Assembly: GCF_901709675.1 (NCBI RefSeq)
Contig: NC_051091.1
Location: 13,488,967 to 13,552,966, forward strand
DNA: 64,000 nt
Reading direction: 5' to 3'
From: Syngnathus acus
Lineage: Eukaryota; Chordata; Actinopteri; Syngnathiformes; Syngnathidae
Position 1 is the first letter of the stretch. Each line of letters starts with the position of its first letter. Positions 1 through 11,354 of this stretch are shown piece after piece. Under the pieces are notes generated by a model. The model saw only the letters and a list, made by a program, of their open reading frames with translations. It did no database searches and was not told where the DNA came from. Both the position numbers and the translations under genes were made by a program.

Positions 1-384
1 ACCTGGCAACAGTTCGCCTTTTTAAGTGCCTCATGATGACACATCATATCCTGCAAAGCAGCCAATTTCACAAATGGTGCCAACCGGTGGACAAAATTGG
101 CGCGGAGCGTTGTTCGTATGGGAAATTGCAATAGTGTGCTCTGTCCACATTAGAAGTGGCAAAGCCAGGTCCGGAATGTCAAAAGCCCGCCACAGTTTGG
201 CTTGATCCTCAGCAGGTGCTTCTACTTCACTGTCGGGCAACCGCGGCAGCCTTTTCACTTTCCGGGCCACCTCCGCTCAGTCCACACAGGGCTTTTGTCT
301 ATCCATGGAGGAGCGTGAGTCGAGTCCAAAAGAGGAGAGCTGTGCGTTTGTGTTTCAGCCAAAGGGGGGTGCAGGACCCTCGAC

Positions 385-522
385 ATGGCTGCAGGTGGTC
401 CGGAGCACAAGGAGGAAACCCTGCAGACGGCCTTTAAGAAGCTGCGAGTGGATGCCAACAAGTACGACGATTGCTGTGATGCCAGTGAGCGCACACTGAC
501 CCGGCGTCTGGCCCTTTCTTAC

Positions 523-571
<49 letters not shown>

Positions 572-1679
572 CGTGTGTGCGTGCGCGCGCAGGGCGCTCG
601 TGGCAGCCGGCGTGCCTGAAACTCCTCGAGTGGTGTCCGTGGCCAAACACGGTGGTGCGTCCAAGGACAACTGGCATGGGTGAGTGGAAGGCATTTGCAG
701 TCACTTGCCACTACGGAGGCTTTTTCATCCAGTGGACATCTAATCACCGCCTTGAATTGATACCACAAATTGGCCGCTCGTTATACACCCGTATAGTGTG
801 TGTCGTTTGAGCCCAATGGCCAGGTTCAGCAGGAACAAATTCTGATCAAATTAATTTTAGGATTAATAAAATATATATTTATATATTGATTGAACACAAC
901 TGATTATTTTTTAAGGCTTCCAGTAAGGATGAGAATGACAGCCAGAGCCTTTGATCGCTGATTGCGATTGGGACTTTGAAAAAGTGTTTTGAGTTGGCTG
1001 ACGCACTTTTTGTCTCGTCAGCTGTGCAAGGAAAGCGTCGCGGGGAGCCAGTAGGACGCCGCGGCGGCGGCGCTCCGAGTCACCCATTCTGCACCCCCCA
1101 AGATTCACCTACTCTGTCACGACAACGCCTGCGGGAGGCCTCAAACAGCGCACCAAGCTCGGCCCCACCTCCCCCGTCAGCTTCAGCGGGGCCACTTCTC
1201 GACCCCCCAGTGCAGCCATTCTCCCTTCTGAGCTTGCGGAGAAGGACCGGCACGGCTCAGGAAGCGCCCGGGAAAAGGACGACACCCACGCGTCTGACTT
1301 TGGACTTTTGTCCAAGCGGCGCGTCGACGGTGGCCTGTGTGCGTGCTTGCCTGCAGGCGACGGCCTGAAGGCTCGGGAGGAAGTGAGCGACGGCACCGCC
1401 CCGTGTCGCTGCACATCCGAAGCGGGCGCTTGGGGTGCTGTACGTGCATACTCCTTCACGGGACTGCGTGACGTCATCTCGGATTGCGAGCAGCGCAGCG
1501 GAGCCCCGGCCCTCCGGAGCACTGGCCCCACCCTCTCCCCGGCCTCCCCTCGCACGTGTTCTTCGCAGGCGCTGGTCTCGGTTGATGACGTCACCATGGA
1601 GGACCTGGCCGGTTATGTGGAGTTCTACCTCTACATCCCCAGGAAGATGTCGCACATGGCCGAGATGATGTACACATGA
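385..1679 (+). CDS. oser1: oser1, oxidative stress-responsive serine-rich protein 1 (3 coding exons)
   Basis: Model: join(385..484, 607..679, 1022..1679), 276 residues against about 292 in human. Exon 1 gives the conserved start with LQTAFKKLRVDA. Exon 2 ends in ASKDNWHG. Exon 3 opens with ARKASRGAS, a run of arginines and SPILHPPRF, and ends with the family signature VDDVTMEDLAGYVEFYLYIP then MSHMAEMMYT and TGA. These match the two conserved ends of OSER1; the serine-rich middle is diverged. OSER1 is a small, mostly disordered protein induced by oxidative stress and linked to FOXO signalling; its molecular role is poorly known. Only the acceptor at 605-606 keeps frame between exons 1 and 2; an AG at 591-592 would shift it. 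A tttcag acceptor at 353-358 suggests that the ATG lies in the second transcribed exon, with a non-coding exon upstream of the window or in 1-350. Confidence 0.9.
525..590. repeat. (GT)n microsatellite in oser1 intron 1
   Basis: A GT run of about 22 units followed by GC-interrupted GT units occupies most of the 122-bp first intron (485-606), directly upstream of the acceptor. On the opposite strand it reads as a histidine/threonine string, which is not a real protein. Confidence 0.95.
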
Positions 1680-1738
1680 GCGTGCACCCGCGTGCCAACG
1701 TGACCTGTCTGATGATGTTTGCGCACTCATCCTGCTTC

Positions 1739-1744
1739 AATAAA
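1739..1744 (+). terminator. polyadenylation signal of oser1
   Basis: AATAAA lies about 60 bases after the oser1 stop codon, giving a very short 3' UTR. It is the first such hexamer downstream of the gene. Confidence 0.75.
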
Positions 1745-2088
1745 GTTCAGCGTTTGGAAGTTGTTCTTTTTGAATAGAAAAATGACACCAAGAAACTTTG
1801 ACTTCGCCAGATGGCTGCTTAGAGACAAGCAATGCAGTGGTTGACAATTAATCACATATATAGTCGTATGCAAAAGTTTGGGCACCCCTGATCATTTTCA
1901 AGATTTTCCTTTATAAATCATTGGTTGTTCGGATCAGCAATTTCAGTTAAATATATCATATAGCAGACAAAAACAATGATATTTGAAAAGAGAAATGAAG
2001 TTTATATGATTTACAGAAAGTGTGCAATCATTACCTAAACAAAAGTAGGCAAGTGTATAAATTTGGGCACCGCAACAGTAAAATGACA

Positions 2089-2821
2089 TCAATATTTAGT
2101 AGATCCTCCTTTTGAAGAAATAACAGCCTCCAAACACTTGCTATATCTTCCAATGAAAGTCTGGATTCTGCTTGAAGGTATTTTTGACCATTCTTCTTGA
2201 CAAAATATCTCCAGTTCAGTCAGGTTTGATGGTTTCCGAGCATGGACAGCCCGGTTTAAATCACACCACAGATTTTCAATAATATTCAGGTCTGGGGACT
2301 GAGATGGCCATTCCAGAATGTTGTACTTGTTCCTCTGGATGAATGCCAGTATCTGCACTGGCCCCACAGCATGATTGAACCTCCACCAAATTTGACTGTG
2401 GGTATCAAGTGTTTGTCATGGAATGCTGTGTTGTTCTTCCTCCATGCATACCACCCCTTCTTATGTCCAAATAACTTAATTCTAGTTTCACACCACTTTA
2501 TTCCAAAATGAAGCTGGCTTGTCCAAATGTGCTTTAGCAATACCTCAAGTGATTGTGGCATGTGCGCAGAAAACGCTTCTGCCGCATTATCCTCCCATAC
2601 AGCATCTCCTTGTACAAAGTCCACTGAATAGTTGAACTATGCACAGTGTCACCATCTGCATGAAGATCATGTTGGAGGTCTTTGGAGCTGCTCTGTGGGT
2701 TGACTTTTACTGTTCTCACCATCCTTCGCCTCTGCTTATCTGAGATTTTTCTTGGCCTCCCACTCGAGGCCTTAACTAGAACTGTGCCTGTGGTCTTCCA
2801 TTTCCTCACTATGTTCCTCAC
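2089..2821 (-). pseudogene. Tc1-like transposase, frameshifted
   Basis: Three minus-strand frames in succession (2821-2534, 2624-2286, 2367-2089) give the N-terminal helix-turn-helix region (SGRPRKISDKQRRRMVR), a middle part with FGGGSIMLWGQ, and a C-terminal part with [16 protein letters not shown] and a terminal SSKGG. The last glutamate belongs to the DD34E triad. The frame changes between blocks break the gene, so this copy cannot make an active enzyme. A codon-level alignment would fix the exact lesions. Confidence 0.85.
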
Positions 2822-3083
2822 AGTGCAACCTGATAGCTAAAATGTCTGAGCTAGCTTTTTGTATCCTTCCCAACTATGACATTGAACAATCTTTGTTTTC
2901 AGGTCATTTGTCAGTTGTTTTGAGGCTCCCATGTTGGACTCTTCAGAGAAGATGCAGAGGAAAACAACTTGCAACTGGCCACCTTAAATACCCGTAACTG
3001 GAGATGTTTTGTAAAGAAGAATGGTCAAAATACCTTCAACCAGAATCCAGACTCTCATTGGAAGCTATAGGAAGCATTTAGAG

Positions 3084-3848
3084 AAGGGGTGGGCAATTCA
3101 TTTTTACAAGGGGCCACATGAAAAACCTGAGTTGTGTCAGAGGGCCACACCTATGATAACTTAAACCTGCTCAATTTTCTTCCATTGTAAAATGCACTAA
3201 ATTATTTATTTTAAATAGCTGGTACTGGTAATTAGAAGAATACAATTATTCTCTTTATATTTATATTAAGCTATGTGAAATTGTGGTGTATAGGTCAAAT
3301 AAAAAAACAATCATTAATCAGTACAATTTATTAACTTGATAAAAAGTCCTTGTTGGGCTTGCAGTTTTGCTAGCAATGCATCAGCCTCTGATGCGCGCTG
3401 TTTATCAGACAGATGTATTTTTTCTCATGCTTGGTCGTGTAGTGGCGACTCAAATTATATTCTTTGAACACAGCGACCTGTGTACCACAAATCAGGCACA
3501 CGGCTTTACCTTTCATTTATGTAAAGAAATACTTGGCAGTCCATGTCTTGTTGAAAACACGGCGCTCCTTGTCAACTTTTCTTTTCTGGGGGTCAGCACA
3601 CATTTCTTGGGCAGCATTACTTCGCACTGTTCACCTTCACGCACAGCTCACATACACGTACGCTACACGGAAGTGCGACGCCTTTCAAAATAAAAGCAAA
3701 ACAGTTGTATTGCACGCACGACACTGATTTTTTTTTTTTTTTTAATTAAGTTGTAATCAAATATAATTTACGATTGGCCTCATGTGGGCCGGACAGAGAC
3801 GCACAAAGGGCCGGATGTGGCCCGCGGGCCGTATTTTGCCTAAGTCTA
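3084..3848. mobile_element. Non-autonomous hAT-like element nested in the Tc1 remnant
   Basis: The insert runs from GGGGTGGGCAATTC to GCGGGCCGTATTTTGCC and contains the 'ggccacatg ... ggcccgcgggcc' motif common in fish hAT repeats. Near-matching 8-bp flanks, ATTTAGAG (3076-3083) and GTTTAGAG (3849-3856), fit a hAT target duplication. It interrupts the plus-strand Tc1 3'-end copy. No transposase reading frame was found. Confidence 0.6.
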
Positions 3849-4096
3849 GTTTAGAGGCTGTTATTTCTGCAAAAGGAGGATTTTTCTGTTGGGGTGCCCA
3901 AATTTATGCACCTGCCTACTTTTGTTCAAGTAATGATTGCACACTTTCTGTAAATCCTATAAACTTCATTTCACTTCTCAAATAGTTTGTCCACTATATG
4001 ATATATTCAACTGAAATTGCTGATTCGAACAACCAATGATTTATAAAGGAAAATCATGAAAATGATCAGGGGTGCCCAAACGTTTGCATACGACTG

Positions 4097-5450
4097 TACA
4101 ATGACAAAGGAAGAAACGAGTCTGCAGTTAAAATGGAAAAAGGCAAGTAGGAACTTAATAGGACTGTAAGCATTCCATCTGTTTGTATTTTGTAATAGGA
4201 ACATGACGTTCAACTTGTGGCCATCACTCCCCGCTCCCACTTAATAATGAATGGCTTTTCTGTCATTCACTCAACCTGCTCAGTGCCTTTTTTTCTTTCT
4301 TTCTTGGAACCCTTGGACTTTCTTTAGATGGCATGCAACGCACATTTAATAGGAAGGCGCACTATTCTTAGCCTGCGACTTGGGCTACTTGAAATTGCAT
4401 TGCAGATATGTACATATGTTCGAGAAGAAGCTCCCACCTGCTAACATGGCATCATTTGTTGGCTCGAGGTTCAACCGTGTGGTGCAAACCCAATCTCAAG
4501 TGCACACTGCACAGGAAACAACCGACAGACTACTCGAGTCGTATTCTAAAGTAACAGATACTGGGGTACATCGCTGCATACAACTGTTGAATATTGTGTC
4601 ACACACTGTGAGTTATGCTGCTCCAATCAGAGGAGAAGAATGTGTCGTTCTTGACGGCCGTTGTCAAGGACAAACAGTTGGAGGAAATGCAGACGATCGC
4701 AGCACCCAAGTCCTGTCGAACCACACAGAGACCTCTTTGTTAACCACGAAAAGAATGGGCGCGCACACAAACTGAAACCCTTTCCTCCAAGGTAACAGAA
4801 TAGCATTTGAGGAAGCCTTTTTTTGAGGGGAGGGTAGGGTTAACTGTAGGCCTGCTGGGTGAGAGGCCTGCAACTGAGGTCTGCCACAATGCCTACATTT
4901 CTTGGCGTTATAAAGGTGTGGTAAGGATGGATGATACAATGTATATTGGCTGAAATTATATAAAAAGCATATTTAGTTAAAACACCTCCAAAAGATAAAA
5001 GTGGTAGAAAGAATTTGTGTGCCAATCGGGACAACTTATTATTTAGCATCACTTTTATTTTCACGGACAGGCAAACCCAACTGACCTTGCGTGCTAGCAA
5101 ACGAATGCTAGACATGCGCGGTCGAATTTCAAAGACTAAAAACCCAACATAAATCGAAAAGTTGCACCTTTCATAAATCTATTAAGAAAAACTAGTCGTT
5201 TGGTTGAAATATTTGGTGGACATCACACACGCACATTCAGCTCGTAATAAAATAAAAATACTAGGTGATTGACGAAAAAGGTAACGCCTAACTTCATGCA
5301 GGCACAAATGAGGGTCAAGGAAGTTGCGAGGCACAAGGAGCCGCTGCCTCACATGTTTGCCCCTCACAAGCAAAATATCCCCAAAAGTGAAGGGGCGAGG
5401 TGAAATGTTCACTTGGCAGCTTTCCAGTTTTTGCTACGCTAACGAGTAGT
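4097..5450. other. Intergenic, nothing recognised
   Basis: No conserved coding segment, splice-linked exons or terminal repeats were found here. Open frames are short and mutually overlapping, as expected by chance. Confidence 0.6.
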
Positions 5451-5452
5451 TA

Positions 5453-6176
5453 CCGTATTTATTCTAATTATCGCCCAGGGCAATAATTAGAGAAGGTTTA
5501 TGTCCAACAGGGGGGGGGCGGGGGCGATTAATAGAGAACACTTTTTGTCCGATCGCCAAGAGGCACTTAAATGGTCGATAATATGTATATTTTCCTTATG
5601 CAGTATGCAATACCTGCATCTCACTGCTGTTCTTAACACTAGAACAGCGGCTGTTTTGATCTACCTCTAACAGCGGTGTGCATCAGTTGACGCTACATCG
5701 ATGCGACACGTTACCGTCACACATCCATCCATCCATTTTCTGTACCGCTGTATCCCCACGGGGGTCGCGGGCTTGCTGGAGCCTATCCCAGCTGTCATCG
5801 GGCAGTAGGCGGGGGACACCCTGAACCGGTTGCCAGCCAATCGCAGGGCACACAGAGACGAACAACCATCCGCACACGCACTCACACCTAGGGGCAATTT
5901 GGAGCGCTCAATTGGCCTACCAAGCATGTTTTTGGGGATGTGGAAGGAAACCGGAGTGCCCGGAGAAAACCCACGCGGACACGTGGAGAACAATCAAACT
6001 CCACACAGGGAGGGCCGGAGGTGGAATCGAACCCGCACCCTCCTTACTGTGAGGCGGACGTGCTAGCCAGTGCGCCACCGAGCCGCCTCCGTCACACATC
6101 ATATGTTTTATTTATGTCATCGCTAACACACACTGGGCGATTATTTGAATATGGGCGATAATTAGAATAAATACGG
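5453..6176. mobile_element. TA-flanked terminal-inverted-repeat element
   Basis: The perfect terminal repeat CCGTATTTATTCTAATTATC on the left matches the inverted right end, with TA at 5451-5452 and 6177-6178. This fits a mariner-type non-autonomous element. A G run lies at 5511-5522. Half its length is a later SINE insertion. Confidence 0.75.
5726..6088 (-). mobile_element. tRNA-derived SINE with GGAT-repeat tail
   Basis: Read on the minus strand, the head GGCGGCTCGGTGGCGCACTGG carries an A-box-like motif and GGGTTCGATTCC a B box. The conserved body with the 'ggaaaccggagtgcccggag' stretch follows, then a (GGAT)n tail. A 12-bp target duplication, CCGTCACACATC, sits at 5714-5725 and 6089-6100. 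It lies inside the TA-flanked element and is therefore younger. A second, more decayed copy is at about 58334-58710. Confidence 0.8.
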
Positions 6177-6710
6177 TACCTCACATTTTCACTCCATGCA
6201 TGCACTTCAATTTGTCCAATCACAAACCAGTAAAGAGAGACAGGGCGGCGATAAATCTTCAACTGAATCACATTCGGTAGGTTTCAATTTTTGCGATGCC
6301 AACAAGCATCTAGCTGCCCCTTCTCACAAACGCGGGTTGTTACGCAGCAGCAGTTGACCAAGCTGCTTGTTAACTACCTAGCCTTTAGCATCAGCATAGT
6401 GAACTTGTACCGTTGGCGGAACTGTCATCAGCAGCAGTCTAAAATTTGTTCCAAGTCAAATTGCTTTTCATTACAAAGTATGTGTAGTGTGTATACAAAG
6501 ATAAAAATCTGTTTTTCTAAAAAGGTGCCAAGTGTAAAAACAAATCTGAAGACAATAAACTGGAATATTTGAAAGGAAGAAACGATATCATCGACCCAAA
6601 GGCTGTGTCGGCGATAAAAACAAACAAAAAAATTCAGCCGAGCGTCATGGCCCTGACGTTAACTTAGCTAGTGTGCAGCGAATAAATAAGGGACGAGGTG
6701 TGTCGAGGGG

Positions 6711-9700
6711 CTAGGCGTAGATCTCCGCGGTGGGGGCCTTGGTGTAGATGGGCTTCCTGGCCAGCTCGTAGCTTCCCTCGTCTTTCTTCTTCATGCGGTG
6801 AAGCAGCAGCACCACAAGCAAAACCGCTACCGTCAGGGCCACCCCACCGCCGCAGATTAGTGCTGCGAGCAAAAGCACAAGCAAAATATCACTATTTGTC
6901 TTTCTAAAACCTATATTAGCACTTCCCAGTGGCTTATGTTCAGAACTGACTATTCTCCAGCCCATGCCAGAAGATAGCCTAATACCTCAAAACTGTATGG
7001 GTGTGAGGTGCAGGTAGGGCTGGGCGATATGTCTGAAAAGTATAGCAGCATAGAAATATTGGTGGATATTGATTGGAAACCAGGAGATATTTTAACAGAT
7101 AATACTTAACCAATGAAAGTGTCAAAAAGTGGAGCATAAAGAGGAAATGCAGTTTTAAACAATGTGCTTTGTACGGCTGGCTGGCATTTTTTCTAAATAC
7201 AAGCGTCTCACATCAGACAATATGGGGAACGGCGGCACATGAGAAAGCCTTACCTGCGAGGACCTCCATCCTGGTGAAGACGCCTTCAGCGGCGTGTGAC
7301 ATCAGCACGTTGGACGGAAGCTGGCTGCCCGGGCGGGGACCGTTGCGCACTGAACGGATCTCATTGTCGTCCGGCGCAGTCTCCGGCTCTGGGTCGTGGT
7401 GGACGGCAGGGCCAGACCGCTCCGGAATCCCGTTGTCTGCCTCGGGATGCTAGCAAATGGCAATAGGACTGGCATGAGTCTAGGCGGCATCCCGATCTCT
7501 CAGCAATTCGAGCGATCGACTCCACAGACGCCGGCCTGAAGTCACCGCCGAAGAATGCTGGTCTCACTTTGTTAGGGCTTTTACTTCCAAATGTCAACAT
7601 TACAAATGAGACGCGCTTCACTTGCCCAGCCGACTTGAGCACAGAGAGGCCTGAAGATTTGCATCATTGGAGAGAACGGAGGTGGGAAAAGCCCCCCATT
7701 GCCCTACGTGTCCCTTTGTCTGCATTCTCGACAACCCTGATGCGTTTCATGATGGCATTTTCGGTTGCGTTTTGGTTTGCTCAACACCGCCTTCAACAAA
7801 TGTGCGCCGTTTGCTTTCAAAGTGCACATTGGCCCGGCAGTTTTTGCCCCCTGGTGGCCATGGAGTCAGTAAAACACCAACCAAAAAAGGAAAATGAGAA
7901 AAGAGAAACGATGTTGACTTTGGACGTCCAAGGGGCTTCGAGACTATTTCAAGCCACCCCGATTCCGGCCCATGACAATTGCGCGCCCGGTGGCGGCACG
8001 GGCACCTTACCTCGGTGGGCGGCAACCAGTCACGTCCGCTCTTGCTCTCTGTGGACAATAACATCGTTAGGATTGTGCTTGCAGCTTTGAGCGTGGCCGC
8101 CGCAACGCGCACAAACCGTTGGCGTCGCCCGACCCCGACGCCTCATCCTCATAGTCTTCATCTTCCTCGTCATTGTACGAGTCTTCGTAGTAGTCTTCCA
8201 CCGTCTGGTCTTGGTCTTCCTGGTCATCGTCTGTGAATCCAAAGTCTACTGACGACTCCCCCGGGTGGTTCTGGAGGCTCTCCACGGCCATGGGAGGCAT
8301 CCACGTCTCCGTCTCCCTCGCCTGCTGGCACATGGGAATGTTGTCGGGCAGCGTTGCTTTCCATAATCAAATGCTTCAAGGACTTTGCTTAAGCGGATAA
8401 GAGCGTCGATGGGAGCCCTAGGAGAGTTTTGGAGGCTCTCTTGGCAATTCCGTCCAAACACTGCTTTCCTTTGTGAACTTGAATTTGGAGCTCTCTGGGA
8501 AAACGGACACTTTTTGTTGCCTTTGCTCCGACATCTGCGCTTCGTCGACATGAAACACGGCTCGCCGAGGTTCTCCAGCGGCAACCGCGAATACGCTCGT
8601 CTTCACAAGCAGGGCAGCTCAATACCCTCGAAACGCGGTGCACTCATTTTGGGGTGCCCCCGCATGGCAAACGTGCCCGGTGACAACAGAAGAGACGGAC
8701 AAGGTCCGGCGGTGAGGGCCTGTCTGGCCGCCAGCTATCTGCGACAGACACACGAACGCACATTTGCCGGATTGGTGACTTTGGCCTGCACCACAAACGC
8801 AATTCAAAAACATCTGATTCGTGCGCAGATGTGATAAGAGCGACACCACAATGGAGAACGTGAACACCAAATTCGGCTTCGCCTTATTTCAGCCTGATTC
8901 CAGAAGTTTCCGGAACATCGCCGTTCACACTGCTGTGATGAGCCAGTTGCAGGAAATGTTTATCAGTCGGTCAAGGAGGGCCCGGGAAGTCGCAACGAAA
9001 TGGTGTCCGCGTTCCAGCCATGTGTGAGAGAGACAGGGATCCATGTCCACTGAGAGCCTCAGTACAGGGTCCGTTGAGACACTTTCAAGTGTGCAAAATC
9101 CTCCCAAGAGCTGCTCGGGGTCAGCTGAGGTCACATTCCACACGGAAGGAACAAGGAGAGAGGAGGGAACTCAAAAGGAGGAAAGCACAAGGAAGAACGG
9201 CCCAGCAAAGAATGTGCTGCAACTCTTTAATCGCCAGTGCTAAGCTAACTGGCTACCTGGAGTTGGGGGTGGGGCGGGGGCCTCTTGGAGTATGGGTGTG
9301 GGTGGCATCCCGCTTGGCGTTTGGGGGTTAGGCTTAGGCTCCACTGCAAACATCTCAAAATTTTAACATGATCACATACGTGGAAATAGCTGACATTTGT
9401 TCTAGTCCGCGCACGCGCACACACATGCACACGGACAATACACCAGTCACTCAAACTCGCACGCACATTCGCTGCTTGATTTGAATTTTGTCAAAGTTGA
9501 CTTCTCAGACGCACGTCCACATTTTAACAAGGTATTGGGGGCTGACGTGACTTGGGGTCAAAAGTGAGTCGGAGACCTCCCAGGGACTCCTTACGGAATG
9601 ATAGCATACACGCGCACGTCCAAACAACCAGCTCACAAGCAGAGTTAAAGTTGTTGAAAAGTCAAGGGGGGCGGCGAAGAAGTGACGCGGCGTTTGCTCG

Positions 9701-9974
9701 GTTCGCCCGTGAGTCGATGAGCTCTCGGGGTCGCCGTCAGCCACAAGGAAGCTTAGCACTTAGCTTCGACCAGTAAACTTTGTTTTGCTTTTCCAATGTT
9801 CCCAGGCAAAGGGCGCGAGGGGGGAAACAAGTGCGGACAAAAGGCAAGAAACAAGAAGGCGCGCGGAGAGCGACCTTGACTTACCGACTCAGAGGCGACG
9901 CTCGAGAACCAAGTGGGGAAAAGGATGAAGAGGCCGAAAGCCAAAAGGTTGGCCGACGTTCCAAAAGATGACAT
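6711..9974 (-). CDS. sdc4: sdc4, syndecan-4 transmembrane heparan sulfate proteoglycan
   Basis: Model: complement(join(6711..6862, 7254..7436, 8117..8321, 9885..9974)), 209 residues (human 198). Exon 1 is the signal peptide (hydrophobic LLAFGLFILF, ending VASES). Exon 2 starts ARETETW, as the human ectodomain starts IRETEV, then has a long Asp/Glu/Tyr run and SGSGD, a glycosaminoglycan attachment site. Exon 3 has DNGIPERSG and ends MEVLA. Exon 4 has the membrane helix and RMKKKDEGSY, then the variable region KPIYTKAPTA and C-terminal EIYA for PDZ binding. Syndecan-4 is a co-receptor at focal adhesions that binds fibronectin and growth factors through heparan sulfate and signals through PIP2 and PKC-alpha. 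The exon 3 acceptor at 7437-7438 is chosen because it alone keeps frame and gives the conserved IPER motif. The whole of exon 1 and its upstream flank also lie in an inverted duplicate at 33460. Confidence 0.92.
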
Positions 9975-11354
9975 TTAGGATGCCTTTCAATTTTCTCAAC
10001 AGCGAGCCAAAAAGGAAGCAACGGTTGCGGGACCTCGACTCAGAGTCTCAGGCTTCAACTTTGTCCAAAGGGAACGCTTGTTCTTGTTGTTCTCTTTTTT
10101 CTTGTTGTTATTCTTCTTGGTCTTGTTATTTTTCTTGTTCTTGTTGTTGTTGTCCTCTGTCAACTTTGGCGGGCGACTTTTACCGACTCTGTCGTCTGAT
10201 GCCTAGCGTATAGCTTGTGCCCTCGCGGCTCTCCGCCAATGAGCGGCCAACAAGCTGCTAACGTCACCGCCTTCATTTCCCGTAATTCTGTCACGTCAAC
10301 CTTTTGGTCACGCCCTCTCCGCTCAATCCGACCTGCGATCCAGCAACGCTCAGGCGCATTGACCTTGCTCGCACTTCTTGACCTTTGCGATATTGGGTGT
10401 CGTTACAAAGACTTTGCACCCATTGCACCCCGTTTCTCCTTTGCTCTGACATTTCCTGTTTGTCTCGGCGCGTTCGTAATGAAAAAAACAAGTAGTGTAG
10501 TCCAGTATGTCTCCTAATCATAAATCAAAAAATTGCTATAAATCATGGCAAATTCATGCGTAGCGTCAAGCTCGCGACGGAGTATAGCCGGTGATGTGCC
10601 AAAGTAGCAGTGACGTGCGGTGAGGTTCATGACTGGGTAGGCAGTGACGTAACCCCCCCCCCCCCCGGAAAATTTGTCCAACACCTAACCGTGTCACAAA
10701 AAAAGGTAGGGGAACGCTGCTCTAGAGTGGCTTATTCATTATTTAATTTGAACTATTTTAATTAAAACCTCATATCAGCAGTCTTCACACATAAAACCAC
10801 TCAATAAAGCACATGGAATCAAAAACTTGTTTTCGATCGTGCGTACCACTCCGTTTGAAAATACATGCTCCGAAGTCCCGTTGTCCGAATCAAACCTTTT
10901 AACTCCGGAGTTGGTCTTCCTTTACTGATGACCTCCTGCTTTGACCGAAAATCCATAGTTGAAAATCGTTTGGATATGTAATCCTCCATTGTAAACGAAA
11001 TGTAAAAACGAGGGGAAAAAAAGAAAAAAGAAAGGAATGTAAAACGAAATAAATGGACGACTGCTCCTCAGTTGTTCACTGTAAATTTGAACTGGAGATC
11101 ACTTATTCTACAGGTGGGCGCATGAAGCGTCCCGGGATCACTAGCACCTCCTGCCATAAGGCTGGAGAACCTTTTTTTTGTTGCCTCCGTAAGGTCTCTG
11201 TTCAAAGCCGTTTTATTCATCTAAAGCAGGGGTCACCAACACGGTGCCCGCGGGCACCAGGTCGCCCGTGAGGACCGCATGAGTCGCCCGCTGGACTGTT
11301 CTAAAATTAGCTCAAATAGCGGCACTTGTCAGTGAGCTGCATCTAATTATTTTA

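Larger units (their letters stand above)
1861..4096 (-). mobile_element. Tc1-like DNA transposon, decayed, with inverted-duplicate ends
   Basis: Terminal inverted repeats start TAGTCGTATGCAAAAGTTTG on the left; the right end, read in reverse, starts CAGTCGTATGCAAACGTTTG. Both are flanked by the target dinucleotide TA (1859-1860 and 4097-4098), as in the Tc1/mariner superfamily. The left part carries a broken transposase on the minus strand. After about 2990 the sequence is again transposase 3' end, but on the plus strand, so the right end is an inverted copy of the left end rather than a normal 5' end. A hAT-like insert splits this right half. Confidence 0.85.

Noticed and set aside
355-768. 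Open frames through the GT/CA microsatellite (both strands)
   Set aside because: Histidine/threonine or cysteine/valine strings produced by the dinucleotide repeat; the true oser1 frame is split by an intron here.
6020-6088. Possible tRNA genes (A- and B-box motifs here and at 11943, 31931, 58334)
   Set aside because: Each is the head of a SINE with a repeat body and tail; no cloverleaf with a clear acceptor stem was seen.
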